Notes: generated by a model from the letters alone, not told the origin. A DNA stretch of 64,000 bases from Skermanella mucosa (GCF_016765655.2 NZ_CP086106.1:1856501-1920500), one strand, 5' to 3'; positions 8,593-16,173 are shown, counted from the first letter of the stretch. Translations and numbers: made by a program.

Positions 8593-9120
8593 ATGACCGG
8601 CTCTTCCAGCGGACAGATAAAGGTCTATCGGGATTTCAATATGCAGGGCCAATCCCTGGTGATCAACGATGCATGCCCGGATCTGCGTCCCACCGGCCTG
8701 AACGACCAGATCTCCAGCTTCGTCGTGGTTTCCGGTGCCTGGATCTTCTACCAGGACATCAACTATCAGTCCCAGGTCGGAAGGATCTACGGTCCCGGAT
8801 CCTACCCGAACGTCGCCCAGGCCGGCCTGCCGAACGATCAGATCTCGTCCCTGAGATGCGTCAACCAGATCACGGTCTATCAAGACTTCAACATGCAGGG
8901 CAAATCCCTGTCGATCACCGATGCATGCCCGGATCTGCGTCCCACCGGCCTGAACGACCAGATCTCCAGCTTCGTCGTGGTTTCGGGAACCTGGACCTTC
9001 TACCAGGACATCAACTATCAAACCCGGGTCGGACGGACCTATGGTCCCGGCGTCTATCCGAACGTCGCCCAGGCCGGCCTGCCGAACGACCAGATCTCGT
9101 CCCTGAAGTCGTCCGTGTGA
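8593..9120 (+). CDS. Beta-gamma-crystallin family protein, internally duplicated
   Basis: 175 aa built of two copies of an 84-residue unit (about residues 9-92 and 93-175). Each unit has two crystallin-type Greek-key motifs ending in NDQISS, giving four perfect matches to the microbial calcium-binding consensus (N/D)(N/D)XX(S/T)S at 37-42, 81-86, 121-126 and 165-170. The duplication is recent: bases 8668-8732 and 8920-8984 are identical over 65 bp. There is no signal peptide. Relatives such as Myxococcus protein S and spherulin 3a are calcium-stabilised proteins of dormant cells; a desiccation or cyst role here is inference. The start follows AGAGGATGTGAC. The leader is AT-rich. Confidence 0.9.
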   Translation: MTGSSSGQIKVYRDFNMQGQSLVINDACPDLRPTGLNDQISSFVVVSGAWIFYQDINYQSQVGRIYGPGSYPNVAQAGLPNDQISSLRCVNQITVYQDFNMQGKSLSITDACPDLRPTGLNDQISSFVVVSGTWTFYQDINYQTRVGRTYGPGVYPNVAQAGLPNDQISSLKSSV

Positions 9121-9203
9121 TCGCAACGGGAGTTGCGCGGTGAACCGCGCCGCCCCGGCCACAGGGCGGCGCCGGCAGCCGGCGGGGGCGATGACGACCC
9201 TCC

Positions 9204-9232
9204 CCGAGGATGACCGTAAAGGTCATCCTCGG
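9204..9232. terminator. Hairpin between convergent genes
   Basis: A perfect 12-bp stem (CCGAGGATGACC / GGTCATCCTCGG) with a GTAAA loop, immediately 3' of the terminase-like gene and 84 bases after the crystallin gene. Because the genes converge, it could stop transcription from both sides. There is no clear T-run. Confidence 0.6.
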
Positions 9233-9907
9233 TCATCCCGTCGCGGCGGGAAGCGGCGGCCACTGGCGGCGCGGGAGCAGCCGGCCTTTGCGGTCGAAGT
9301 ACGGCAGGGCCTGGCTGGCCCGGGAGAGCCGGCAGGCGATCTCCGGGTGGTGGTCCTCCAGGTAGGACATGCAGCGTAGCATCCGGCGCGCCACGGCGAC
9401 GGCCGACTGGCTGTCCTCGTGGTCGTAATTCATCTCCTCGGGCGGCGGGGCCGGCTCGGGCGGCAGCTCGGGTTCCGGCTCCGGCGGCGCCGCGGGAACG
9501 TCGTCGTCGTCGAAGGCGGCGAGGGGCTTGCGGGAACCGGGCATGAGGTCGCGGAACCGGGCGATCCGATCGACGGCCCGCAGCACGGCGAAATGGTTCT
9601 GCTTCTCCAGGGCGTCCAGCATCACCCGCTTGAGCATGCCGACAAGTTCGTCCGTTTCCTCGCGCCGGCGGGACTCCTCGGCGTCGATCAGCTCCGCCAC
9701 GCGCGCCGCGACGCGGGCATCCCGCATCAGCCGCGACCCGGCTTGGCGGGCACCGTCCCAGGCATAGCCGGAAAGCCGGGCAGCCGCCGCCAGGCTCCGG
9801 CCGGAGGCGACGTGGCGGGCGAAGGCTTCCTGGCGGTGGGGCAGGGGCAGGTCCGGGGCCAGATCCAGGTCCTGGTCCAGCTCAAGGTCTGCGGCGATAT
9901 CGGACAT
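9233..9907 (-). CDS. Orphan terminase small-subunit-like DNA-binding protein
   Basis: 224 aa. Residues about 24-75 follow the phage terminase small subunit pattern: RQEAFARHVASGRSLAAAARLSGYAW is like 'Q..F...Y..G.NA..AA..AGYS', then RLMRDARVAARVAEL. A helical middle is followed by a Pro/Glu-rich linker (about residues 135-157) and a basic C-terminal tail. No large terminase, portal or other phage gene is nearby, so it may be a domesticated DNA-binding protein. The start at 9907 follows CCGGAG. It is convergent with the crystallin gene and shares its flanking repeats. Confidence is good for the helix-turn-helix domain and low for function. Confidence 0.6.
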   Translation of the reverse strand: MSDIAADLELDQDLDLAPDLPLPHRQEAFARHVASGRSLAAAARLSGYAWDGARQAGSRLMRDARVAARVAELIDAEESRRREETDELVGMLKRVMLDALEKQNHFAVLRAVDRIARFRDLMPGSRKPLAAFDDDDVPAAPPEPEPELPPEPAPPPEEMNYDHEDSQSAVAVARRMLRCMSYLEDHHPEIACRLSRASQALPYFDRKGRLLPRRQWPPLPAATG

Positions 9908-9941
9908 GCGGCGCGCTCCGGGCGGATGGATGGCGTTTGAT

Positions 9942-9979
9942 ATAGGTATTTTATCTTATCGTCCCGAGGAGATCAATCC
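9942..9979 (+). repeat. 38-bp composite direct repeat, right copy
   Basis: ATAGGTATTTTATC - 10 bases - GAGGA-G-ATCAATCC, matching 8364-8401. It lies just upstream of the terminase-like gene, on its 5' side. Confidence 0.6.
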
Positions 9980-10460
9980 TTTACGCCGGGGCGGCTTGCT
10001 CAACCGCCGGTCGGGTGGAGCGCCTGATGGCGGAGGGGCGGCGTCCCGCCGCCCGTGGTGCGCGGGACGCGCACCCTCCAGCGTCGCGGGACGCTTCGCC
10101 GTTCCTGAGAGGGGTGGTCAGGGTAAGGAGGAGTTCTCGAAAACCGCGAGAGAAGCGCTTGGCTACCGATCGGAGGTAATCCTGCGCGGCGTGGGTGGCG
10201 CCGCTGGCGGTTGAAACGGAGACTGCGCCTAAACTTCTCATCAAGATTGACTTATGCGGGCTCCCGTCCCCGTTCCCGATCCGTCCCCGCGCGCCGGCTG
10301 AACCGCCGCGCCTGACCATATCCGGCTGAACGGCGGCGGCTTTCGCCGCGACCGTTTTCCCGTACCGGGACCCTGAACCGGGCCGCGCGGCAAGGAATGC
10401 CGGCGCCTGCCCGGTCCCGGCCCGTTCCGTACATCGCATCGGCGAAGGCAAGGACTCGAC
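9980..10460. other. Interval without a convincing gene
   Basis: Short frames exist on both strands, but none has a family match, a good ribosome-binding site and plausible composition together. The region has GC-rich inverted segments around 10020-10100 (GGGACGCGCACCC, GCGTCGCGGGACGC). It separates the terminase-like gene from a small hypothetical gene. Confidence 0.5.
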
Positions 10461-10697
10461 ATGCGTCAGGACGACGACCCGAACGGGGCGGCGAAAGCCC
10501 GCTCCCGCCTGCTGGATACCGCCCTCGGCATCGTCGAGGTTCTCAGGGACCACCGCATCACCGTGACCGAGGCGGAGCCGACCGATGCCATGGTGGCGGC
10601 CGGCATGGCGGTGTCCGGCCTCGGCGCGGAGCAGGTCCGCGCGATCTTCAGGGCGATGCTCGCCGCCAACGCGCACCCGCCCGGCCGGACGCAGTAG
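10461..10697 (+). CDS. Small hypothetical protein, 78 aa
   Basis: Not recognised. The ATG follows AAGGACTCGAC. The N-terminus is helical and charged; the second half (TEAEPTDAMVAAGMAV ... IFRAMLAA) is a helical amphipathic stretch ending in a Pro-rich tail. No signal peptide. A similar 'P-T-x-x-M-x-x-A-G' phrase occurs in many short proteins of unknown function. It stands alone within the accessory island, so it could be a minor mobile-element remnant. Confidence 0.5.
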   Translation: MRQDDDPNGAAKARSRLLDTALGIVEVLRDHRITVTEAEPTDAMVAAGMAVSGLGAEQVRAIFRAMLAANAHPPGRTQ

Positions 10698-11086
10698 GGC
10701 ACCCGCCCGACCGGCCATCTGCCGCTCGACCACCTTCCCGCCGTCTGGCGCGAGGGCCGGAGCCGGCCTTGTATCCAGTCTGGATAATAGTCTTGCAGTC
10801 CTTGTATAAATTCCAACACGCGAGCTTCTGATCTTTTGAATTCGAAGAGCATGATGTTATCTGTTCGATGTAAAATGCCAGTATTTCACATTTGAATTCC
10901 ATTGGATTGAGGTAGGTATCTGCAATGGAATATTCGTGATACAAAACTGTAGTAACATGCAATAATAATGAAATGAAATCAAAATTACTGAAATAAAACC
11001 GGTTTACTATTCTGAGTTCAGAAGATTTGATGTAATAAATTTGTGTCCGACCAAGTGGCGGATAACAAGCATACATGAGGATGATT
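10698..11086. other. AT-rich leader region with inverted repeat
   Basis: From about 10780 to 11070 the sequence is strikingly AT-rich against the GC-rich flanks. It holds GATGTAAAAT (10867-10876, also present in the crystallin leader) and a 9-bp inverted repeat ATTCCATTG / CAATGGAAT (10896-10904 and 10923-10931). An open frame on the minus strand crosses it but is judged spurious. It most likely carries the promoter of the gene at 11087. Confidence 0.5.
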
Positions 11087-11809
11087 ATGGCTACCAGCTT
11101 CACGATGCAGTTCGACTTCACCCAGGACCCCGAATTGACGGTCTTGGCTCAGCTGCAGAAATTGAACTACTCCCTCGTGGCCTATCTCGGCGCCAGCGGC
11201 ACCGGGCAGATCACGGTCGGCGTTCCGACCTGGTTCACCGTTCCGTATTCGGACGTTTTCGGCAAAGAGACCATCACCTACACGCCGTCCTATCAGGTCT
11301 ATGTCTCCACCCAGTCCACGATCGCCCAGGGTACGGTGATCACCATGAATTCCCAGTCGCCCACCACCGGCCTCGGCCAGGGATTCACCTTCGGGCAGAA
11401 CGGTTCGTGGTCCTACGGGCTGCCGGCCGGCACGGTCATTCCGCCCGATTCCGTCGGCCTGTTCAACGGCAACTCCCGCGAACTGACCTTCGGTCTCGCC
11501 GCCCCGGCCGCCCTCAACGGCGGCAACGCCGCGTTCACCCCTTTCTGCGCGTTCACCGTGCCGCCGCAGAACACCATCTTCATGACCCCCAACCAGACCG
11601 TGATGCTGGTCAACGCCATCACCGCCGTCTCCTCGGGCAGCGTGCAGGCGGTGATCGGGGCGCCCGGCGCCTCTTTCTCTTTCCTCGACTCGCCCCAGTA
11701 TTTTCTCGACGTGACGCCGAACACCTATGCGATCACCAACGCGCCGAACACCGCGCCGGTGAAGCCGGTCAATTCGGGGGCCTCCATCTCGCAGGTCGTC
11801 AACTCCTGA
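11087..11809 (+). CDS. Unrecognised beta-rich protein, 240 aa
   Basis: I do not recognise the family. The start at 11087 follows GAGGATGATT; two in-frame ATGs just upstream (11075, 11081) have no site. The sequence lacks charged clusters and is rich in Thr, Ser, Gln, Asn and Gly with alternating hydrophobics, suggesting a beta-sandwich. Notable phrases are TVLAQLQKLNYSLVAYLGAS near the N-terminus, TVPPQNTIFMTPNQTVMLVNAI near residues 158-179, and a Pro/Asn-rich C-terminus. No signal peptide, and no Cys beyond one. It is followed by a strong hairpin and then a probable lipoprotein of similar amino-acid style. The AT-rich leader resembles that of the crystallin gene. Confidence 0.7.
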   Translation: MATSFTMQFDFTQDPELTVLAQLQKLNYSLVAYLGASGTGQITVGVPTWFTVPYSDVFGKETITYTPSYQVYVSTQSTIAQGTVITMNSQSPTTGLGQGFTFGQNGSWSYGLPAGTVIPPDSVGLFNGNSRELTFGLAAPAALNGGNAAFTPFCAFTVPPQNTIFMTPNQTVMLVNAITAVSSGSVQAVIGAPGASFSFLDSPQYFLDVTPNTYAITNAPNTAPVKPVNSGASISQVVNS

Positions 11810-11826
11810 TCCTGCAATGAGCCCAG

Positions 11827-11860
11827 GGACCGCGGCCGCTCCGAGGTGCGGCCGCGGTCC
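11827..11860. terminator. Strong GC-rich hairpin between 11087 gene and lipoprotein gene
   Basis: A perfect 13-bp stem (GGACCGCGGCCGC / GCGGCCGCGGTCC) with an 8-base loop, 17 bases after the stop codon at 11809 and 22 before the next start. No T-run follows, so it may be a weak terminator or an mRNA 3'-end stabiliser that lowers expression of the downstream gene. Confidence 0.6.
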
Positions 11861-11882
11861 GCTGCATAGCGGTACGTTCATC

Positions 11883-12749
11883 ATGACTCACCGGCTTTTC
11901 CGGACGACCGTCCTCGTGCTGTGCCTGACCTGCGCCTTTGGTTGCAGCAGACGGGCGATAGACGCCATGGCCCCGGCTTCCGCCGCCGATCAGACAACCT
12001 TGAACCTGATCATCGAGGTCGATGCGGACTCGCGGCAGTTCCTTATCGACACCGGCCAGACGGTACTGATCACCGCTTCCGACCCGTCGCAGAACGATAC
12101 GCTGCTGGTCGTGCAATCGTTCTCGCCGTTGGGCGATCAATCCCAGGTGGGGATCGGCACCTTGCCGACCCTGTTCATGTCGGTTGGCGCGACGGTCCCG
12201 TTCAGCACCGTCACCATGCAACTGACAAGCCCGGTCAGTTACGGCCAAGCCTATCTGTTCAACGGTGTATCAATCGTCAACGCCGGCCCCGGCATTCCCG
12301 GGACGGTAGGCATAGAATACGTCCCGATCCGCAGTGGCAACGCCGAGGTGAGCACCGGGCTGGCCCTTCCGATCAGCAATTCATCGGTCGATGACACCGC
12401 GAGCAATGCCGCTTTCGAGTCCTTCGACCTGCAACTTTACGAGAACCGACTTTTGCCGTCGCCGTCGGCCGTGGTCTATGTGCTGATCGGGCAGGGCATC
12501 AACACCGGCATGGCATTGCCGGCCTCTCTCCTGAAGCCGGCGCCGGGATCAGCTCCGGTGGCCGTCGCGCCTGCCAGCGCATCGGCGGCGGCGCAAGCCG
12601 GCCCGTCGCAGTCCCCCGGAGCCGCGCCGCTCGTGCCGCCGATCCAGTTAGGCCGGTACCTGTCGGTCGATCTGCTGTCGAATGCGCAGACGACCGTTCA
12701 TTTCGACCGGACGATCAACGCCTTCGTCTATGGCGCCGACCCGGACTGA
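11883..12749 (+). CDS. Probable lipoprotein or exported protein of unknown function, 288 aa
   Basis: The N-terminus has a basic start, a hydrophobic segment (VLVLCLTCAFGC) and a Cys at about residue 22, a loose lipobox (CAFG-C), followed by SRR. The mature part is beta-rich and low in charge, with repeated Thr/Val/Ser runs and an Ala/Pro-rich linker near residues 218-250. The closing stretch (TTVHFDRTINAFVYG) looks like a beta strand pair. No family recognised. The ribosome-binding site is weak. It is probably in one unit with the preceding gene, read through the hairpin at 11827-11860, and shares its unusual composition. Confidence 0.65.
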   Translation: MTHRLFRTTVLVLCLTCAFGCSRRAIDAMAPASAADQTTLNLIIEVDADSRQFLIDTGQTVLITASDPSQNDTLLVVQSFSPLGDQSQVGIGTLPTLFMSVGATVPFSTVTMQLTSPVSYGQAYLFNGVSIVNAGPGIPGTVGIEYVPIRSGNAEVSTGLALPISNSSVDDTASNAAFESFDLQLYENRLLPSPSAVVYVLIGQGINTGMALPASLLKPAPGSAPVAVAPASASAAAQAGPSQSPGAAPLVPPIQLGRYLSVDLLSNAQTTVHFDRTINAFVYGADPD

Positions 12750-12930
12750 GCGACGCATCGGTGGGGTGGGCGGGGAGGCGGGAGGTGGGCGGCGTCTTGT
12801 GGGCGCGCGTCGGGGGCATCGGCGGAGTGGCCTTCCGTCGAAGGATCCGCATGCCCATGCCCCGCGGGGAGGTTGGACGAGGAGCGCAGGAACTGCCCGG
12901 CGGGAAACGATCGATACCGTCGATCAGGTA

Positions 12931-13173
12931 TCAGGAGTTCCGGTAAAACACTCTGACCCCTTTGCCACGCTGACCCCTTTGCCACGTGCCGGCGTCGTGC
13001 AGGACGCCCATGGCCCGCGCCACCTGCCTGAAGCCGATCGGCGCCGCGAAGCCGGCGGCCAGGTTGCCGGCTTCGTTCAGGTGCGTCGCCAGCGGTTCCC
13101 AGTGGCGTTCGTCCGGGTTGGGCAGGGAGTGGGCGAAGGGAACCGGAGTGGGAGCGGGATCATGTGTGTCCAT
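12931..13173 (-). pseudogene. Truncated Cas3'' (HD-domain) N-terminus
   Basis: 80 residues remain. The fragment reads FAHSLPNP ... WEPLATHLNEAGNLAAGFA ... VLHDAG, the pattern of CRISPR Cas3 HD nuclease N-termini (FAHS, HL..VA..A..FA, lHD.GK). It has the metal-binding H31 and H59-D60, but at the expected HDxGK the reading changes after Gly62 into sequence from two tandem CTGACCCCTTTGCCAC repeats (12952-12985), so Lys, the rest of the HD domain and the helicase are absent. It has its own ATG and GGAG site. No other cas gene or CRISPR array is in the window. Recognition is by motif and moderately sure. Confidence 0.6.
12952..12985 (-). repeat. Tandem 17-bp CTGACCCC repeat at the Cas3 break
   Basis: Two units of (T/G)CTGACCCCTTTGCCAC directly abut the point where Cas3 homology ends. 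The same CTGACCCC core occurs at 13205-13231 and in the 29-bp inverted repeat at 42833-42918. Such GGGGTCAG-type sequences are common in scattered palindromic repeats; their link to REP-associated transposases is from memory and unproven here. Confidence 0.6.
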
Positions 13174-13204
13174 GGGAAACTCCGGGAGTGAGGTTGCAGG
13201 GAGG

Positions 13205-13256
13205 AAATTGACTCTGACCCCATTTTTCCCCACGGCTGGATCGATCTGATCGGGCA
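13205..13256 (+). repeat. CTGACCCC remnant joined to a fragment of repeat family A
   Basis: AAATTGACTCTGACCCC (13205-13221) is followed at 13238-13256 by GGATCGATCTGATCGGGCA, which matches the outer end of family A (34703-34722, and in reverse at 8013-8032). Two repeat families are thus juxtaposed between the antitoxin and the Cas3 fragment. Confidence 0.5.
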
Positions 13257-13296
13257 CGGCTCCAGCCCACCATCCCGATATTGCCAGCCGTCACGC

Positions 13297-13545
13297 TCAC
13301 TGCTTTCCGCCCTCGGCTGCCGGTGTGCCCCAGTCAGCATAGAAAGCCCGAGCCTCGGGTGAAGCGGCTGCGTACTCCGCCACCGTCCGGCTCTCCGCCC
13401 GCATCCGTTCCTTGCGGATCTTCCTGGCCTCTCTCTCGGCTATCTCGCGGAGATAGGTGGACAGGCCGATGCCACGCTCCCTGGCAGCGGCCTCAAGCAC
13501 TTTCCGGGTGTCATCATCCAGGCGAACAGATATGGGAGATCGCAT
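13297..13545 (-). CDS. Orphan ribbon-helix-helix (CopG-type) antitoxin-like protein
   Basis: 82 aa. The N-terminal MRSPISVRLDDDTRKVLEAAA is a standard RHH strand-helix start, followed by the second helix (LSTYLREIAEREARK) and a charged C-terminal tail ending in FYADWG, as in antitoxins of ParD/RelB type. The start at 13545 follows GGAGG. Where a toxin gene would be expected downstream (below 13297) there is only a short overlapping frame that runs into repeat sequence at 13205-13256, so the toxin appears lost. Remaining function may be as a small DNA-binding regulator. Confidence 0.7.
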   Translation of the reverse strand: MRSPISVRLDDDTRKVLEAAARERGIGLSTYLREIAEREARKIRKERMRAESRTVAEYAAASPEARAFYADWGTPAAEGGKQ

Positions 13546-13668
13546 CCCAAACCTCCGGGTTGGCTTCGATAACGGTACTCTGAAGTGTGTGACCGGTAAG
13601 TGATGCATGCAAGCAACCGGCCTTGTCCACGTGCCGTGGCTCCCACGCCTTGGTTCCAGGAGTGATGC

Positions 13669-14148
13669 TCACTCCTCCAGGCGGGCGTAGTCGCCCTTGT
13701 AGTAGAGCAGGGGCTTGCCGTCCGGCAGGGATGACAGGCGTTTCACCCTGCCGACCAGGATGACGTGGTCGCCGCCGTCGTGGACGGATTCGGTGGTGCA
13801 GTCGAGGGAGGCGAGGCAGCCTTTCAGGATGGGGGAGCCGGTCTCCCACGCCTCCCACTCGACGCCGTCCCAGCGGTCGCCGATCGCGGTGGAGAAGCGG
13901 ACGGAAAGGTCGCGCTGGGTCTCGGACAGCACGTTGACGGCGAACCGGCCGGAGGTGGTGAAGACGTCCAGGGCGTTGGACGAGCGGCCCAGGCAGAACA
14001 GCACCAGGGGCGGGTCCAGGGACACCGAGCTGAAGGAGTTGGCGGTCAGCCCGAACGTCTCCCCGGCGTCGCTCACCGTGGTGACCACGGTGATGCCGGT
14101 GGCGAAGCATCCAAGGGCGTTGCGGAACGCCCGCCGGTCGAAACTCAT
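13669..14148 (-). CDS. Flavin reductase family protein
   Basis: 159 aa, matching the FMN-binding split-barrel flavin reductase family (HpaC/RutF type): FATGITVVTT near the N-terminus, LTANSFSSVSLDPPLVLFCL, FAVNVLSE, and H-D/GGDHVILVG toward the C-terminus. Such enzymes supply reduced FMN/FAD to a partner monooxygenase. No monooxygenase component is adjacent, so its partner is unknown. The gene is monocistronic and divergent from motA. Confidence 0.85.
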   Translation of the reverse strand: MSFDRRAFRNALGCFATGITVVTTVSDAGETFGLTANSFSSVSLDPPLVLFCLGRSSNALDVFTTSGRFAVNVLSETQRDLSVRFSTAIGDRWDGVEWEAWETGSPILKGCLASLDCTTESVHDGGDHVILVGRVKRLSSLPDGKPLLYYKGDYARLEE

Positions 14149-14351
14149 CGCGCTGGACTCATTGCCGTGGGCTCATGGACATGCCGCGTGCCGGCGTGCC
14201 GCGTGCTTCGGTATAGCAGGCGGGGACGGCGCGCAAGCCCCATGTATCCCGGCATTTCCTACTCCCGCACGGCCACTAAGGGCTTCTTAACGAAACTGAA
14301 CGACCCTGTCGGCCGGGTTCCCTGGTCTCAACGCGGTGGCTGCTTCAGGAC

Positions 14352-15212
14352 ATGCTGTTCATCATCGGCTCCATCACCGTTCTGGCCTGCGTGCTGGGCG
14401 GCTACGCGGCCATGGGTGGGCATCTCGCCGTTCTGTGGCAGCCGTTCGAGGTCGTCATCATCGTGGGGGCGGCCATCGGCGCCTTCATCATCTCCAACCC
14501 GAAGACGGTGCTCGGCCGCTGCGGCAAGGCGATGGTCACGCTGCTGAAGGGGTCGCGCTACAACAAGGAAAGCTACCTGGAGCTGCTCAGCCTGCAATAC
14601 CAGGTCTTCAAGATCGCCAAGACCCGCGGCCTCTTGGCGCTGGAGCAGCATATCGAGAAGCCCGAGGAAAGCTCGCTGTTCCAGCAGTTCCCCAAGTTCC
14701 ACGGCGACCACCACGCCGTCGTCTTCCTGTGCGACTACCTGCGCCTGATGTCGCTGGGGTCGGACAATCCGCACGAGCTGGAAAACCTGATGGACGAGGA
14801 ACTGGAGACCCACCACCAGGAGCACGCCCAGATCTCCGGCGCGATCCAGACCATGGCCGACGGCATGCCGGCGCTGGGCATCGTCGCGGCGGTGCTGGGC
14901 GTGATCAAGACCATGGGCTCGATCACCGAGCCGCCGGAGGTGCTGGGCAAGCTGATCGGCGGCGCGCTGGTCGGGACGTTCCTGGGCGTCTGGATCTCCT
15001 ATGGGTTCCTCGCCCCGATCGCCAGCTCGCTGAAGGCGGTGTACGAGGCCGAGGCGAAGTATTTCCAGTGCATGAAGGCGGGACTGCTGGCCCACCTTCA
15101 CGGCTACGCCCCCGCCGTCTCGGTGGAATACGCCCGCAAGGTCCTGCTGTCCGACATCCGCCCGACCTTCTACGAGGTCGAAGAGGCGACGTCGGCGCTG
15201 CCGCCGGCCTGA
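14352..15212 (+). CDS. motA: Flagellar motor stator protein MotA
   Basis: 286 aa, typical length, with four membrane segments (about residues 3-20, 34-52, 170-190, 200-222), the cytoplasmic loop between the second and third, and the conserved GMPALGIVAAVLGVIKTMG segment holding the proline needed for torque. MotA and MotB form the inner-membrane proton-driven stator. motB follows after 13 bases. The ribosome-binding site is weak (CAGGA). Confidence 0.95.
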   Translation: MLFIIGSITVLACVLGGYAAMGGHLAVLWQPFEVVIIVGAAIGAFIISNPKTVLGRCGKAMVTLLKGSRYNKESYLELLSLQYQVFKIAKTRGLLALEQHIEKPEESSLFQQFPKFHGDHHAVVFLCDYLRLMSLGSDNPHELENLMDEELETHHQEHAQISGAIQTMADGMPALGIVAAVLGVIKTMGSITEPPEVLGKLIGGALVGTFLGVWISYGFLAPIASSLKAVYEAEAKYFQCMKAGLLAHLHGYAPAVSVEYARKVLLSDIRPTFYEVEEATSALPPA

Positions 15213-15225
15213 GCGGACGGACGCC

Positions 15226-16173
15226 ATGGCGCCTCCCCCTTCCCAGTCGTCCGGCGGACAGCAGCCGGTCGTCATCATCAAGCGGAAGAAGAAGTCCCGC
15301 CACGACGCCCACCACGGCGGCGCCTGGAAGGTCGCCTACGCCGACTTCGTGACGGCGATGATGGCCTTCTTCCTGCTGCTCTGGCTGCTCAACGTCACCA
15401 CGTCGGAACAGCGCCAGGGCATCGCCGACTATTTCAGCCCTGCCAGCGTGTCGCGCTCGACCAGCGGCAGCGGCGGCGTGCTGGGCGGCCTGACCATCAC
15501 GGTTCCCGGCGCCATGATCTCGCCCGGATCACCCCTCAACGTCGCCCAGCCGACCCCCAGCCGGGCCGGGGAGTCCGACCGGGAGCCCGACCAGAACTCC
15601 GAGGAACTGTACGACCGCGCCGGGATGAGCGCCCGGCAGATCGAGGAACGCGCGCTGCGCGAGGAGATGGCGCGGCGCGAGCAGAAGCAGTTCGAGGAGG
15701 CGGAGAAGACCCTGCGCAAGGCGATCGAGGGCGTGCCGGAGCTGTCCCAGCTGGCCGACAGCCTGATGATCGAGCAGACACCCGAAGGGCTGCGCATCCA
15801 GATCGTCGATCAGGCGAACTATTCCATGTTCCCGCTCGGCAGCGCCCAGATGTACACGCCGACGCGCCAGCTCCTGGGGCTGGTGGCCCAGGCGGTCGGG
15901 CGCCTGCCGAACAGGCTGTCGATCAGCGGCCACACCGACGGGACCCGGTTTGCCCGCGGCGACGTCTACGGCAACTGGGAACTGTCCACCGACCGGGCCA
16001 ACGCCAGCCGGCGCGCCCTGATCGCCGGCGGCATCGACGAGAGCCGGATCGAGACCGTCGTCGGCCGCGCCGACCGCGAGCACCTGTTCCAGGACGACCC
16101 CCAGTCGCCGCGCAACCGCCGCATCAGCATCGTCCTGCTGCGCGACGCCAAGCCGCCGCCGCCCCGGCGGTAG
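15226..16173 (+). CDS. motB: Flagellar motor stator protein MotB
   Basis: 315 aa. The single membrane segment (about residues 42-58) follows the conserved AYADFVTAMMAFF with the proton-accepting D40. The periplasmic part has a linker of charged helix and a C-terminal OmpA-like peptidoglycan-binding domain (SISGHTDG, then RANASRRALIAGG and RNRRISIVL) that anchors the stator to the cell wall. It is co-transcribed with motA. Confidence 0.95.
   Translation: MAPPPSQSSGGQQPVVIIKRKKKSRHDAHHGGAWKVAYADFVTAMMAFFLLLWLLNVTTSEQRQGIADYFSPASVSRSTSGSGGVLGGLTITVPGAMISPGSPLNVAQPTPSRAGESDREPDQNSEELYDRAGMSARQIEERALREEMARREQKQFEEAEKTLRKAIEGVPELSQLADSLMIEQTPEGLRIQIVDQANYSMFPLGSAQMYTPTRQLLGLVAQAVGRLPNRLSISGHTDGTRFARGDVYGNWELSTDRANASRRALIAGGIDESRIETVVGRADREHLFQDDPQSPRNRRISIVLLRDAKPPPPRR

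Noticed and set aside
8364-9979. Phage attachment sites (attL/attR) for the 38-bp repeats
   Set aside because: No integrase gene or tRNA target lies nearby, so only a direct-repeat call is supported.
10648-11121. Minus-strand open frame of 157 codons through the AT-rich leader
   Set aside because: It has no ribosome-binding site, runs from AT-rich into GC-rich sequence of another frame, and overlaps the start of the gene at 11087.
12728-12985. Short frames on both strands between the lipoprotein gene and the Cas3 fragment
   Set aside because: No motif, and they read through repeat sequence.
12931-13545. A possible active CRISPR-Cas locus
   Set aside because: Only a truncated HD fragment remains. 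I see no direct-repeat array, no other cas gene and no spacer pattern.
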